Below are positions 49,596 through 60,370 of a stretch of DNA of 64,000 nucleotides, one piece after another. Below the pieces are notes generated by a model that saw nothing but the letters and a program-made list of their open reading frames with translations, did not search any database and was not told the origin of the DNA. The stretch is from Epiperipatus broadwayi (lineage: Eukaryota > Onychophora > Udeonychophora > Euonychophora > Peripatidae): positions 3,910,001-3,974,000 of the forward strand of contig JAQFVV010006274.1 in assembly GCA_028023455.1 (NCBI GenBank), in the 5' to 3' direction. The number at the start of each line of letters is the position of its first letter. Position 1 is the first letter of the stretch. Made by a program: the position numbers and the translations under genes.

Positions 49596-49984
49596 CTAGA
49601 AGATAAAAACAAAATAAAATTCCAAATAGGAACAAAAGTACTATGTCATATGTACTATGGGTCCACAAGATGGAGACCAGCAGTAGTGAAGCAAATAAAG
49701 GGCCTCTACACTGTTGTGTAAACAGAAGATGGTCATCATCGCCATCACAACCAGCTAAGACTCAACCACACATCAGAAGCTAACAAAAGCAGTGGTCAAC
49801 CTAGGATGAGTACCTCAAGCAGAGAAGATGAACAGCAAAATCAAGATAGCAGCAGACAACCAGAAACAAGCTCATCAAGAGAAGATGAAGACAGGAACAG
49901 CAATCAACTGGAGAAACCAAGAAAGCAGACAAAATGTCGTCCAGTGCATTTCGATGACTATGTCCTCCAGGGCTAATTTTAGCC
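49596..49984 (+). pseudogene. Integrase C-terminal tail (polymerase and integrase core deleted)
   Basis: In a frame shifted from the protease: FQIGTKVLCHMYYGSTRWRP then AVVKQIKGLYTVV (about 49620-49720), the SH3-like integrase C-terminal segment (KV...YG...W.PA.V), then a serine/glutamate/glutamine-rich tail and CRPVHFDDYVLQG (about 49930-49970), like the R-P-x-x-F-x-D-Y-V tail of gypsy polyproteins. It follows the protease with no RT, RNase H or catalytic DDE sequence between: an internal deletion of several kilobases relative to a normal element. Confidence 0.7.
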
Positions 49985-50000
49985 AGGGGGAGGGAAGAAG
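49985..50000 (+). promoter_or_regulatory. Polypurine tract
   Basis: Sixteen uninterrupted purines (AGGGGGAGGGAAGAAG) end exactly at the first base of the 3' LTR, where the plus-strand primer of an LTR retrotransposon is expected. Confidence 0.85.
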
Positions 50001-50566
50001 TGAACTATTCCAGATTCCTTGCCTGATTGGATAGCATCCAGTTGCTATCCAATGGGATTAAAACCTTCACTGGGGTTCGCACACTGAATCCGCATGTTTC
50101 CAGTAAGGTAGGGCATCTGCCTTTAAATAGTCAGCCTTTTGATGGCAAGGCAGAGAGCAATTACTTCTGTTAACCTGAACATCAGAACGTGCTCTCCATT
50201 AAACATTCCGCCATCAGCAAAGGTATTCATCTAGTCATTATTGAGACATCCATGCAGTGAGGCAAGTCCACCTACAGACTGGAAACTGCTATGTCTGAAC
50301 TAGAGCCGACTCGAGACAAGCTAACTACATAGCTGGAAGAGTCTTACCAGAACTCACAATGCAGGCTAATCATTAGCTGGAAGCGAGTTCTATACTCCGC
50401 ACAACTATCTCAGCATTGACGTCTATCAACTATATTTGTACATTTGTTTAACTAATGTGTGTATATATTTTGTACTAATAAATTGTACATATTTAATTGC
50501 TGAATAGTTGTTCTTTTGGTATCTGTTTGTTTGGAAACGAACCTGCAAGCCTAACCAAACACAACA
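50001..50566 (+). mobile_element. 3' LTR of the gypsy-type element
   Basis: Begins TGAACTATTCC and ends CACAACA. It is collinear with 47210-47753 with scattered substitutions and one extra segment of about 22 bp (GGAAACTGCTATGTCTGAAC) near 50281. Substitutions between the LTRs show that insertion is not very recent. Confidence 0.9.
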
Positions 50567-50625
50567 GTAAGGATGTGGGTTCAATTCTAAATGCGACCTG
50601 ATTTTTTTTATTTTTAAAAATTCAC
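50567..50625 (+). repeat. Possible SINE, right part
   Basis: GGATGTGGGTTCAATTCTAA contains a B-box-like word directly after the LTR, followed by GCGACCTG and a T-rich run. See the left part at 47148. Confidence 0.3.
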
Positions 50626-51918
50626 AAATTTGAACATCCTGACAGAAACATAGACATGGTAATATAAAAGCATTTAAAAAAGATAAAATTTATGTATTTA
50701 TTTTCACTATAGGAGTATATAGTTATCAAGAAATATAACAATTTATATAATTGAAAAGGTACAATGTCTCTTCTGGAATCAAACATTTTTGCAATAATTG
50801 TGTTATTAGAATAGCATATACAATATTAGATAAATAGTAGACTTTGTGTAAGATTGCAACAAAAAAAAAAAAACTAAATTACTAATGAAATTAATAAGCT
50901 AGGTTTTATTCTTTGTTCAGTAGTAGATTATGTATTAGACATAAACTATCAAATATCAAACTAAATTTATCAAGAAATAATTAATTTTAAAAAAGTACGT
51001 CTATACAATTAAAAAAAATTTTAGGTTTTATTTAATGTGCTTTTAGTTAAATAATTTTTCATTATTAGCATGCATCTCAATTACCAATTAATACAGTGAC
51101 TCAATAGATATAAAAATCAATGTTAATGATTAAATGTACAATTTCATTTCCTGTTTTTATTAATATTGTAATAAAAATTATGATAAATATATTGACCGTT
51201 TACTTCAAATAGTATACAGGCCTGTTACAATTTTATTATTAGCTAGTGCTAGAAGACAATAATGTACAGTATATATTTTTTTTTAAATGTATAAAATTGT
51301 TGCTGTTTTATTAAAACAACAATAATATAAATTTCTGCTTTGTATATAATCCATAAAGATCAAAGATATTGAATATAAATTAAAAATTTTTAACATTTAT
51401 TGTACTTGCACTATTAATAACTGCTTGTCACACAATTCAGAAACAATCCAAATTAGTTTTCATACAATCATCTATTTATAGTTCTGTATTGTAATCAAGA
51501 CATATATCTACCAATGCATGCTCGATTTTCTGACTATGTTCAACTTGATCATCTGTCAACATTTACTTGTTAAGCTTTGTTGACAGTCTAAATATTTTTT
51601 AGTTATAATGTGTATTTTGTATATTTGAAAAATAAAGTAATTATTATGACTTTAATTTTAATTTACAACAGGTAAAACATGTATGAATGTTTTTTTTTTT
51701 AAAAAAAACTAACTTTCTTTAAGCTTCCATTGGTCATTTATTTATATTTAGTCTCCTTTAATTGCATATGAAGTTACTACTGCCCTTTTGGATCATTCCA
51801 TTCATATGATTACTAAGTTCACGAGTTGATTTGGTGGTCTACTGAAAATAAATTTATTATGACAATAATCTATCAGATTTTAGCCTCAATTGAACATAGA
51901 ACCAACAAATGATTTTAA

Positions 51919-51992
<74 letters not shown>

Positions 51993-52100
51993 CACCATCA
52001 TCAAATAATGTCCATCCATAATTTGATCTTTTTTTTTTACAATGTGAAATAAAATTCTATTTTAATTTTTATACAACAAAATCATTTATATTTGTACATT
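50626..52100. other. No gene seen; ATT microsatellite
   Basis: AT-rich DNA. An uninterrupted ATT repeat of about 75 bp lies at 51918-51992, followed by imperfect ATC repeats to about 52003. Confidence 0.6.
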
Positions 52101-52106
52101 AATTTA

Positions 52107-53015
52107 ATTAGAAAGAATTTGAACAGATTTTCAAGCTCCTTATAGCTATCCACACCATCTTATACAACCAATACACATGATGATATACATGTGAAAAAGA
52201 TAAATGATCTCCATTATACATATTTTATGCTGAACTAGCACTCATCAGTTGGTCCAGGTCATTATCTCCCACACACAAATATAATCAATGCTCAGTTATA
52301 TTAAGATAGCAAATCTTCAAACTTAAATGGGTTGACTTCATTATTCTTCACCCTCCAACTCTTCAGCCATCCATACTATTGAAAATCTGATGACAAAAAT
52401 GCTCAAAGCCCTTGTTGATTCTAATTTTATTGTCATAACCATATTAATTTTAAGTCACTCTGACCCTTCATTTATAGAATCTTAATATGTCCATATTTAA
52501 ATACATAGAAGAGGTATGGACAGAACAGATTGAATATGTAATATTTAAATACAAATATATTGTCTATACTGAATTTAATGTAATTAGAAGGATATATTTA
52601 GTTAATTAAAAGGACATATTAAGGTTCTATATGCAGAGGGGGAGGTCAGAATGACTTAAACTCAACATGGGTATGAGAATAAGATTGGCATTAATAAGGG
52701 CTTTGGGCATTCCATCATCAGATTTTCAATGATATGGATGGCTGAAGAGTTGGAGGATAGAGAAAATTTAAGCCTATCCATTAAAAGTTGCAGATTTGCT
52801 ATCTTAATATAAACTGAGCACTGATTATATATATATATATGTGGAAGATGATGATCTGGCCCAACTGATGAGTGCTGGTTCAACATGAATATATTGGAGA
52901 TCATTTATCTTTTTCACATGTATGTGGTCATGTGTGTCAGTTGTATAAGAAGGAATGAATAGCTTTAGAGAGCTTGAAAGTCTGAGTTCAAATCCCTTCT
53001 AATTACATTAATATA
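52107..53015. repeat. Inverted pair of a dispersed repeat (family 2)
   Basis: Left arm (about 52107-52500, minus sense) and right arm (about 52612-53010, plus sense) pair throughout. Plus-sense text includes CCATCATCAGATTTTCAATG, GGATGGCTGAAGAGTTGGAG, CTATCTTAATATAAACTGAG, CCCAACTGATGAGTGCTGG and GTCTGAGTTCAAATCCCTTC. Arms are about 395 bp, spacer about 110 bp. The same text occurs at 59.4-60.4 kb and partly at 20.8 kb. Open frames here (52662-52904) are chance. Confidence 0.8.
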
Positions 53016-53221
53016 GACAATTTACTTGTATTTAAATAATATATTAATTGTACTCAATTCTAATGATCTTTAAAATTAAGCAAATCAGTCTTACAATTTC
53101 CATTAACCAAAGCTGTAAGATATGTAAATACATGAATATGCAAATAGTTTATTGTATAAACAAAACAACTTGATATTATATCTCCTCATAAATTGACTCA
53201 CTTTTTGTTAATCTTATTACA

Positions 53222-53700
53222 TATATGTCATCATCATCATCAACCATTATCAATCCATTGCAGGATGAAGGTCTCTCCAAGTTCAATCCATTTTTTTTAT
53301 CTTTAGCTTCTCTTCTCCACATCACCCCTGCACACTTTCTTATTTCATTCATCTATATCACATGTGGTCTCTTTCTGGGTCTTTTACAATCTCTTGGAAT
53401 CCGGTTTAAAATTTCAATTGTCTATCTGTAATCATCTTTTCTAACAATATGTCCAGCCCAACTCCACTTCTGTCTTTTAATTTTTTCAATGAGGTCAGTA
53501 ATATCTGTTTGTTCTCTTACCCATACATTGCGTTTTCGATCCCTTCTTGTTACTCCCAACATGCATCTCTCCATACTTCTTTGAGTGGTCTGAAGTTTCT
53601 GTATTGCTCTTCTATTAAGTGTCTAAGTCTCAGATCCATAAGTAAGAACTGACAAAACACATTTATTAAAAACCTTCCTTTTCAACACATAGGCATACCA
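53222..53700 (-). pseudogene. 5'-truncated RTE LINE, C-terminal end
   Basis: Minus strand from 53698: KRKVFNKCVLSVLTYGSET, LNRRAIQKLQTTQRSMER, CMLGVTRRDRKRNVWVREQ, TDITDLIEKIKRQKWSWAGH, RPHVIWMNEIRKCAGVMWRR, then RPSSCNGL and a TGATGATGATGA tail (plus-strand TCATCATCATCATCA at 53227). This is the same family as 5208-5612 and better preserved. The 5' end of the copy is at M-P, next to a TA run, the usual outcome of incomplete reverse transcription. Confidence 0.88.
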
Positions 53701-55914
53701 TATATATATATATTCATCAAATATACTATAGTATATATATTATAGTCATTTCTGTAAAAATCCCTCTCCTCCCTTCACTTATTTCTTCGACAACTCCACC
53801 CCTAGTAAAAATATGGAGTGGCTCTTCTATATAATTATATATAGATAAACATGCAAAAGAGAGAAACAAGATTTACTTTCGTAATTTATTTCCACCTTTG
53901 AAATAATTTAAAGAAATGTAAATGTTTGTTTTAAAAGATCGACATTCACTCTGCTCTGAGAAGATAAATTGTTCAGATGTTTTAAGATGAATAAAAAAAC
54001 ACCTTTTAATATTTAGTTCTCCATTAGAATAATAATTATTTTAAAATATTTTTTTCTAACAAATAAAACATGATTTTTTTGGATTTATTATTTATATTTT
54101 TCTTTCTTTATTGTATATTTTAAATGTTGTGAATATATTTGTCTGTTTTCTAGATAACTTTACTGTAAGTTTACTGTATATAAACACCCAGTCTTCAGTT
54201 GAATAGCATCTGAAGAATATTTGACCTAAAATGTAATTGTTTAACATCAAAGAAAATACTGGGGGGGTTATTCTTTAAATGCATATGCTTGGGAAGTTAA
54301 AAGAAAGTAACAAAACTCACTGCAAAGATACTCTTCTAATTTGAAATTTTGAGTTGAAGAACAAAAATGAAAAAGAGTGATTAAAAAAATAAAATTTTGA
54401 CTATTAAAATTTATAAAAATAATAATACATTTAAATGCGGGTAGTTGTTCACCGATATTTTCTACCAATTTGATATTACTATTACAAATAACAGTTTATT
54501 GTTGTCAATATTACAATTATTTTTATTTAGCTTTAATTTAGAATTAGTGTTACAGTTGATTCCATAGTTACGAACTCTGTTTTTTCTTTATCTTTACAAA
54601 CATATATATATATTAAGTAGTTATTTACCAAGAACGGAGTAAGATTCATTACTTTTGCTGACTATGATGAACTTATTATATAAGTGGATTACTTCTTTTC
54701 AAGGGCTATTAGTTTTAAAAGTAATGCTTACTGATTATATTAGAAAATAATTACATAAATATGTGGGGTATTTTACATTAGACTAATTATTTGTTACAAT
54801 ATGTAAAGAAATTAATAGATAGAATTTGTATGGTAATGTAAGGAGGAGGGGAACATTTAAAAAGTTATATTTCCTCCCTTAATTAAACGTCTTCCTTTTT
54901 CTCCCTCCTGTTGTCATATAATATATACACACAAAATAAAGATTATAATCTTAATTAACATTAGCCAGAAGACGTTTATGTATTCTACACAAGTCTATCA
55001 AGAATGGTATTTTTGTAATGAATCAAAAAACACATTAGACAGTGATAAGTATGTAAGGGAAGACAATTTCCATTTTTGTTGTATGAGGAGCAGATTGTAT
55101 CCAGATTCACAAAGTTCCTTTTATCAGAAAGAAAAACATTAATAAATCAAAGTATTTGGGTTCTGGTTTTATAATGTTAACTATTTATAGAACTCCCAAT
55201 GTTTGATTTTTTTTTAGGAAGAAGAGTAAGAACTAGTAGAAACATGTTCATTTATATTCCTAATGAATTTATTTTTTATTAGTGAGGGGGAAATCAGTGT
55301 GAGTAATACTAAGAAACTTATGTTACTAGCGTATTAATGTGTGTTCTACTTGAACAATTTACCCATCTGATGATACCACACAGAACTGATTTTTTAAAAA
55401 ACTAAACCACAAGAAATTTTTATAATTAATAATTTTAGTAGTATTATCTAAGCGTTTTATAATTCAGTCACAAATGATTTTGGCACTAGGACTTCTCTTT
55501 TTAAGAAAACAACATATAAAAATAATTTTTAGATTCTTTTTTGTTGTTGTTGTTGTTGTTGTTGTTGTTCTTATTGTTTTTGTACAAGGGTAACAAATCC
55601 TTTTACACTTCCAGACATAGATCGAGTTCCATCTGTACAATTACTTATGCAGGAATCCCAGGACAAATTATTACAAATGAAGTAATTATCAATCACACTG
55701 AAAATACTTTGGCCCTTTGCTATTGTTTGGAATAGTTGACAAAAGAAATTTTGTTCTGTAATGTTTTTTTCTTTGCAAATAAATTTACTGTAAGAGTATC
55801 TTTACAATTTAAACCTTATCACTCACTACCAAATCCAAATAATTTTTTTATATAACCAACTAAATATATATATTTTACTTATAAAATATATAAATCCACA
55901 TATATATAATTAAA
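53701..55914. other. No gene seen; microsatellites
   Basis: AT-rich DNA with TA runs (53701-53712, 54603-54615) and a TTG/GTT repeat at 55541-55569. A G homopolymer lies at 54261-54267. Confidence 0.55.
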
Positions 55915-56035
55915 GCAAAGCAAAACTCCATATAGTAGTGCCACCTGTGCTAAACAGAGTAATCAATGGATGATGCCAGAAGGTTTGTGCATAAAATCCC
56001 TATCTAATGCCTACTCATCCAATATCCCCAGACTA

Positions 56036-56060
56036 GTTTCTGGCTTGTGGCCTTCGTCAG
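56036..56060 (-). ncRNA. Hammerhead-like core, inverted unit
   Basis: Minus strand: CTGACGA, A, GGC-CACAA-GCC, A, GAAAC. Box and GAAA segment match the hammerhead catalytic core around a three-pair stem II with an A-A mismatch at its base. Stems I and III are not seen. Confidence 0.35.
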
Positions 56061-56306
56061 TGAGGAGCTTTGGATCTGAGAGCACTGCATCTAGATCTTA
56101 GGATCTAATGCAACCTTCTAGCAACCACCTTTTATCTCTACTTAACTACAAAACTATGAGCATGAAATTGAAAACACAAAAAATATTTTCAATCTAAGCT
56201 TTCATGCTCATAGTTTTGTAGTTAAGTAGAGATAAAAGATGGTTGCTAGAGGGTTGCATTAGATCCTAAGATCTAAATGCAGTGCTCTCAGATCCAAAGC
56301 TCCTCA

Positions 56307-56331
56307 CTGATGAAGGCCACAAGCCAGAAAC
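56307..56331 (+). ncRNA. Hammerhead-like core, unit 1
   Basis: CTGATGA, A, GGC-CACAA-GCC, A, GAAAC. Position 7 of the box is T here and C in the other units; that is the one position that varies freely in real hammerheads. Confidence 0.35.
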
Positions 56332-56764
56332 TAGTCTGGGGATATTGGATGAGTAGGCATTAGATAGGGATTTTATGCACAAGCCTTCTGGCATCCATTG
56401 ATTACTCTGTTTAGCACAGGTGGCACTACTATATGGAGTTTTGCTTTGCTTTGTTTATAAACAATTATGTGCTAGTATTGGAGATGTGATCATGTGATGC
56501 TTGCTGGTTTAACACCAATCCTGCCTAATAGGGTAGTAGTGGCTATGGTTGTTAAAGAGCCAAAGACACCAAAATGTATGGGTGCTGAACTGAGTTCAGA
56601 CCCATATGACTATGCAGGCTATTGAGCTTAGATTGAAAATATTTTTTGTGTTTTCAATTTCATGCTCATAGTTTTGTAGTTAAGTAGAGATAAAAGGTGG
56701 TTGCTAGAGGGTTGCATTAGATCCTAAGATCTAGATGCAGTGCTTTCAGATCCAAAGCTCCTTA

Positions 56765-56790
56765 CTGACGAAGGGCCACAAGCCAGAAAC
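56765..56790 (+). ncRNA. Hammerhead-like core, unit 2
   Basis: CTGACGA, AGGGCCACAAGCC, A, GAAAC. One extra G lies in the stem region relative to the other units; CTGACGA and GAAAC are unchanged. Confidence 0.3.
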
Positions 56791-57223
56791 TAGTCTGGGG
56801 ATATTGGATGAGTAGGCATTAGATAGGGATTTTATGCACAAGCCTTCTGGCATTCATTGATTACTCTGTTTAGCACAGGTGGCACTACTATATGGAGTTT
56901 TGCTTTGCTTTGTTTATAAACAATTATGTGCTAGTATTGGAGATGTGATCGTGCGATGCTTGCTGGTTTAACACCAATCCTGCCTAATAGGGTAGTGGTG
57001 GCTATGGTTGTTAAAGAGCCAAAGACACCAAAATGTATGGGTGCTGAACTGAGTTCAGACCCATATGACTATATAGGCTGTTGAGCTTAGATTGAAAATA
57101 TTTTTTGTGTTTTCAATTTCATGCTCATAGTTTTGTAGTTAAGTAGAGATAAAAGGTGGTTGCTAGAGGGTTGCATTAGATCCTAAGATCTAGATGCAGT
57201 GCTCTCAGATCCAAAGCTCCTCA

Positions 57224-57248
57224 CTGACGAAGGCCACAAGCCAGAAAC
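57224..57248 (+). ncRNA. Hammerhead-like core, unit 3
   Basis: CTGACGA, A, GGC-CACAA-GCC, A, GAAAC, identical to the inverted unit at 56036-56060. Confidence 0.35.
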
Positions 57249-57410
57249 TAGTCTGGGGATATTGGATGAGTAGGCATTAGATAGGGATTTTATGCACAAG
57301 CCTTCTGGCATCCATTGATTACTCTGTTTAGCACAGGTGGCACTACTATATGGAGTTTTGCTTTGCTTTGTTTATAAACAATTATGTGCTCCTATTGGAG
57401 ATGTGATATA

Positions 57411-57523
57411 TATAATTGTACAACTCAATGATGTAATTAAAGTGTTAAAATTTCTCTTATCATAATATAATTGTACAACTCAATGATGTAATTAAAGTGT
57501 TAAAATTTCTCTTATCATAATAG
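57411..57523. repeat. 55-bp tandem duplication at the array edge
   Basis: TATAATTGTACAACTCAATG begins at 57411 and again at 57466; both copies run to CTCTTATCATAATA. Confidence 0.85.
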
Positions 57524-57832
57524 AAAATTTAAACCGTATGCGAGAGGGAAATTGTAAGGATTACTTACAATCTTGGTAACGTCACTTATTCAAATAAAAG
57601 ATCAAAACATAAACTGAAAAATATAATTGTAAGTTTATGAATAGTAAATACATTTTTTTTAAATAAATATAATAATATTATAATTCGATGTCTGTATTTT
57701 TTCAAAGCAATATACGTAATTATATAATTGAATTTTTATAAATACAGTAATCAGATATATTTTTAAAATTTTATCCACTTAGGAACGTTTTCGACTATTC
57801 TCAGAGTCTTGTCAACTAACACTTTGAATGGC
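57524..57832. other. 3' flank of the GIY-YIG relic
   Basis: AT-rich sequence between the family 1 array and the minus-strand GIY-YIG relic; no gene. It probably includes the relic's 3' end (minus sense CTCTGAGAATAGTCGAAAACGTT at about 57805-57783). Confidence 0.45.
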
Positions 57833-58115
57833 TAATCTTCCCACAATTCTGTGATCTTAACGTTTGCTGCCTGCCTGTTAATTAAGTCATGTTTGTATTC
57901 GTATATTAGCATAGCCTCTTTTATTTTTATTTTGCTGTTATTTTTTTCAATTTGCAATATTTTAACATTCTTGTAATTGAAGTTAGATAAGTACATGAAT
58001 TATTATGATCGTGAAAAATGGATGCTGAAACTTTATTATCTACTTTGCAATTTTGTTCGATTTCTGAACTCTTTTTAACAACAGCAAGTGCTCTTTAGTT
58101 CTTTTTTCCAACATA
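57833..58115 (-). pseudogene. GIY-YIG endonuclease C-terminus of a second Penelope-like or related element
   Basis: Minus strand: a worn GYVGKKN-like block (about 58113-58090), KVSASIFHDHNNSCTYLTSI then TRMLKYCKLKKITAK (about 58040-57935). After a small shift comes IKIKEAMLIYEYKHDLINRQ and ANVKITELWED to a stop (about 57928-57834). The I-K-E-A-x-L-I...N-R-Q pattern is the conserved last helix of retroelement GIY-YIG domains. Family differs from the copy at 8.4 kb. After the stop come GACTCTGAG and GTCGAAAACGTT, a worn CTGA...GAAAC-like text as often found 3' of such frames. Confidence 0.6.
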
Positions 58116-59335
58116 TCCATTTATGAATGATACAGTTTTTATTTATAAATGATGTTTTATCTTTAGAATTAGTTATTAATTTGTTTAATGTAGGAGTGTA
58201 TAAAATGCAGTATCACATACACGTTTATAAATCTTCCTTTTAAAATTTTCTTGATTATTCGAAATATATGATATTGATATCCATAGTTTTTTGTTAGCAG
58301 GAAGATCAATATTATTATTATTATTATTAAATATTTTATTCTTATATATATGATTATAATTTTAAGCAACATTTAACAATTCATTCAAATATATTTCAAT
58401 ATTTTTGCTTTTATCCGATGAATATTTGCAAAGACTGTTATTTCTAAATAAGAAAAACTTCAAACCTGTCATTTTATGTGACATTGGCACTCTTGGTTTA
58501 TATGGAATATAACCTCGTTTTACTATTGGTTTAATGGTCATACAGTAGTCCAGCATACATTGATTTCTAATTATTTCAAGCATTACAACTGAGTTGTCTG
58601 CTATTTTCCCTAAAAGGAAACAGAATTTCACATTATTCCAACTTTTCCACCATTACAAAAAAAAAAAAAAAAATCACCAAATAAGAGAAATGCACTTTAC
58701 AAAAAAATGTGTTGTGTGGCACCATGATCTCACATGGTAATGTAATTTGGAAAATTGATGCAAAAATTCTCCACAAGAGGTATGTAATAACAGCAGAAGC
58801 ATGTATGATAATAGGTGCATTTACCAGAAAACAATTTTGGTTAATTTTGGGTTTCCTCTCATATTTTCTATATCAAACAACAAAAATAATCTTGATACTG
58901 AATTTGTGAAATCAATTGTTTCACTGACAGAAAAAGAGTGATTTAAATGCTGTGCTTATGTATTAGTTGGAATCACCATATCTACTAAAAGCTGAGTCAA
59001 AATGTTTATTCTTTCTGTAACCATATTATTATTGTGAAGATATACTCAGCACACACATAATTTCTTCAAATACAATTTTATACTGTGAGTCATGCAATCC
59101 TCAAAAAATACACAGTCTGATTCACACATAGCTCATGGATTGCTAGTTTGACACCCTGATCTAGATAAAGAATTTTGAATATCTGAAAGAAAGATGTATA
59201 ATGAATTAACAGCCAAATCTTCCAAGATACAGATGAGGGGCGACTTTAAATTTAAATAGTATTTATTTCAGTAAATAAAATTAACTGAAATAAAGCTTAT
59301 TATATACCTGTATCAGTATATATAATATATAGATA
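58116..59335. other. No gene recognised
   Basis: Minus-strand frame 58362-58631 (MKFCFLLGKIADNSVV..., KRGYIPYKPRVPMSHKM) is protein-like but unrecognised. ATT repeats lie at about 58309-58330 and an A run at about 58657-58672. Text at 59090-59160 (TTTGACACCCTGATCTAG, minus sense AGGGTGTCAAACTAGC) resembles the edge of a dispersed repeat. Confidence 0.4.
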
Positions 59336-59435
59336 TATGAGCACAGACTTTCACATGACTCTCCACTCTATCTCATAACACTGATAAACTTGAACACATA
59401 TATGTCGAAAAGATAAATATTTACCAATATCTGTA

Positions 59436-59461
59436 TTTCATGCTAAACCAGCAATCATCAG
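59436..59461 (-). ncRNA. Hammerhead-like core, family 2 inverted unit
   Basis: Minus strand: CTGATGA, T, TGCT-GGTTT-AGCA, T, GAAA. The four-pair stem II is perfect but flanked by a T-T mismatch. Stems I and III not identified. Confidence 0.35.
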
Positions 59462-59750
59462 TTGATCCAGATTATCATCTCTATGCATATGTGCAATAAG
59501 TGCTCAGATATATATTAAGATAGTCAATCTTTATACTTTAATGGACAGGCTTCAATCCACTCCACACTTCAATCTTAGCTTCAGAGTGGTTTTTAAGCAT
59601 TCCATCATCAGATTTTCAATTGGATGGATGGTTGAAGAGTTGGAGTGTGGAGTGGATTGAAGCCTGTCCATTGAAGTATGAAGATTGGCTATCTTAATAT
59701 ATATCTGAGCACTTATTGCATATATGTGTAGAGATGATAATCTGGACCAA

Positions 59751-59776
59751 CTGATGATTGCTGGTTTAGCATGAAA
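59751..59776 (+). ncRNA. Hammerhead-like core, family 2 unit 1
   Basis: CTGATGA, T, TGCT-GGTTT-AGCA, T, GAAA. Same layout as family 1, with an unrelated stem and loop. Confidence 0.35.
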
Positions 59777-60223
59777 TATGTGTATTGGTGATTATTTATC
59801 TTTTTGACATATATGTGTTCAAGTTTATCAGTGTTATGAGATAGAGTGAAGAGTGGTGGGTCATGTGAAAGTCTATACTCATGTGCCTTATATATTACAT
59901 ATATTGATACAGATATATAATAAGCCTGTATTTCAGATATTATATAATAGAGATGTCTGTCCATCCCTCATATATGTATTAAACGGATTATATCCTGTGC
60001 ATGAGGGATCAGATTGAATTTAGATCAACATGGGTGTGACAAGAATCTCGGCCTCATGGTGGCCTTTGAGTGTTCCATCATCAGATTTTTAATTGGATGG
60101 ATGGTTGAAGAGTTGGAGTGCGGAATGGATTGAAGCCTGTCCATTAAAGTATAAAGATTGGCTATCTTAATATATATCTGAGCACTTATTGCATATGTGT
60201 GTAGAGATGATAATCTGGACCAA

Positions 60224-60249
60224 CTGATGATTGCTGACTTAGCATGAAA
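60224..60249 (+). ncRNA. Hammerhead-like core, family 2 unit 2
   Basis: CTGATGA, T, TGCT-GACTT-AGCA, T, GAAA. Compared with unit 1, only the loop changed (GGTTT to GACTT); stem and both core boxes are kept. Confidence 0.4.
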
Positions 60250-60370
60250 TACTTTTATTGGTGATTATCTTTTCAACATATATGTGTTCAAGTTTATCAG
60301 TGTTATGAGATAGAGTGAAGAGTGGTGGGTCATGTGAAAGTCTGTACTCATATACCCTATATATTAAACA

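Larger units (their letters stand above)
55915..57410. repeat. Tandem-plus-inverted array, about 459-bp unit (family 1)
   Basis: One minus-sense unit (about 55920-56200) is followed by plus-sense units whose anchor CATGCTCATAGTTTTGTAG starts at 56203, 56661 and 57120 (periods 458 and 459). Each unit carries GTTGCATTAGATCCTAAGAT, CTGAYGAAGG(G)CCACAAGCC, AGAAACTAGTCTGGGGATAT and ATGGAGTTTTGCTTTGCTTT. The last unit stops near 57400. Units are nearly identical, so the array is young or homogenised. No reading frame is shared. A GC-moderate linker (56460-56640) with TGAACTGAGTTCAGA hairpin occurs only between plus units. Confidence 0.9.
59380..60370. repeat. Tandem-plus-inverted array, about 473-bp unit (family 2)
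   Basis: A minus-sense unit (about 59380-59610) is followed by plus-sense units (about 59605-59885 and 60070-60365). CTGATGATTGCTG lies at 59751 and 60224, a period of 473. Shared text: CCATCATCAGATTTT, GGATGGATGGTTGAAGAGTT, TGAAGCCTGTCCATT, CTATCTTAATATATATCTGA, GATAATCTGGACCAACTGAT, GTTATGAGATAGAGTGAAGA. It belongs to the same family as 52.1-53.0 kb and 20.8 kb, but these units are much more alike. Confidence 0.85.

Noticed and set aside
53225-53652. Plus-strand serine- and leucine-rich open frames
   Set aside because: Antisense of the RTE C-terminus; the serine run is the TCA tail.
55541-55735. Open frame starting with a leucine run
   Set aside because: The leucines come from the TTG microsatellite and the rest has no motif.
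55915-57410. CRISPR-like array
   Set aside because: Units are about 459 bp with no alternating short repeat and spacer, and the context is animal DNA.
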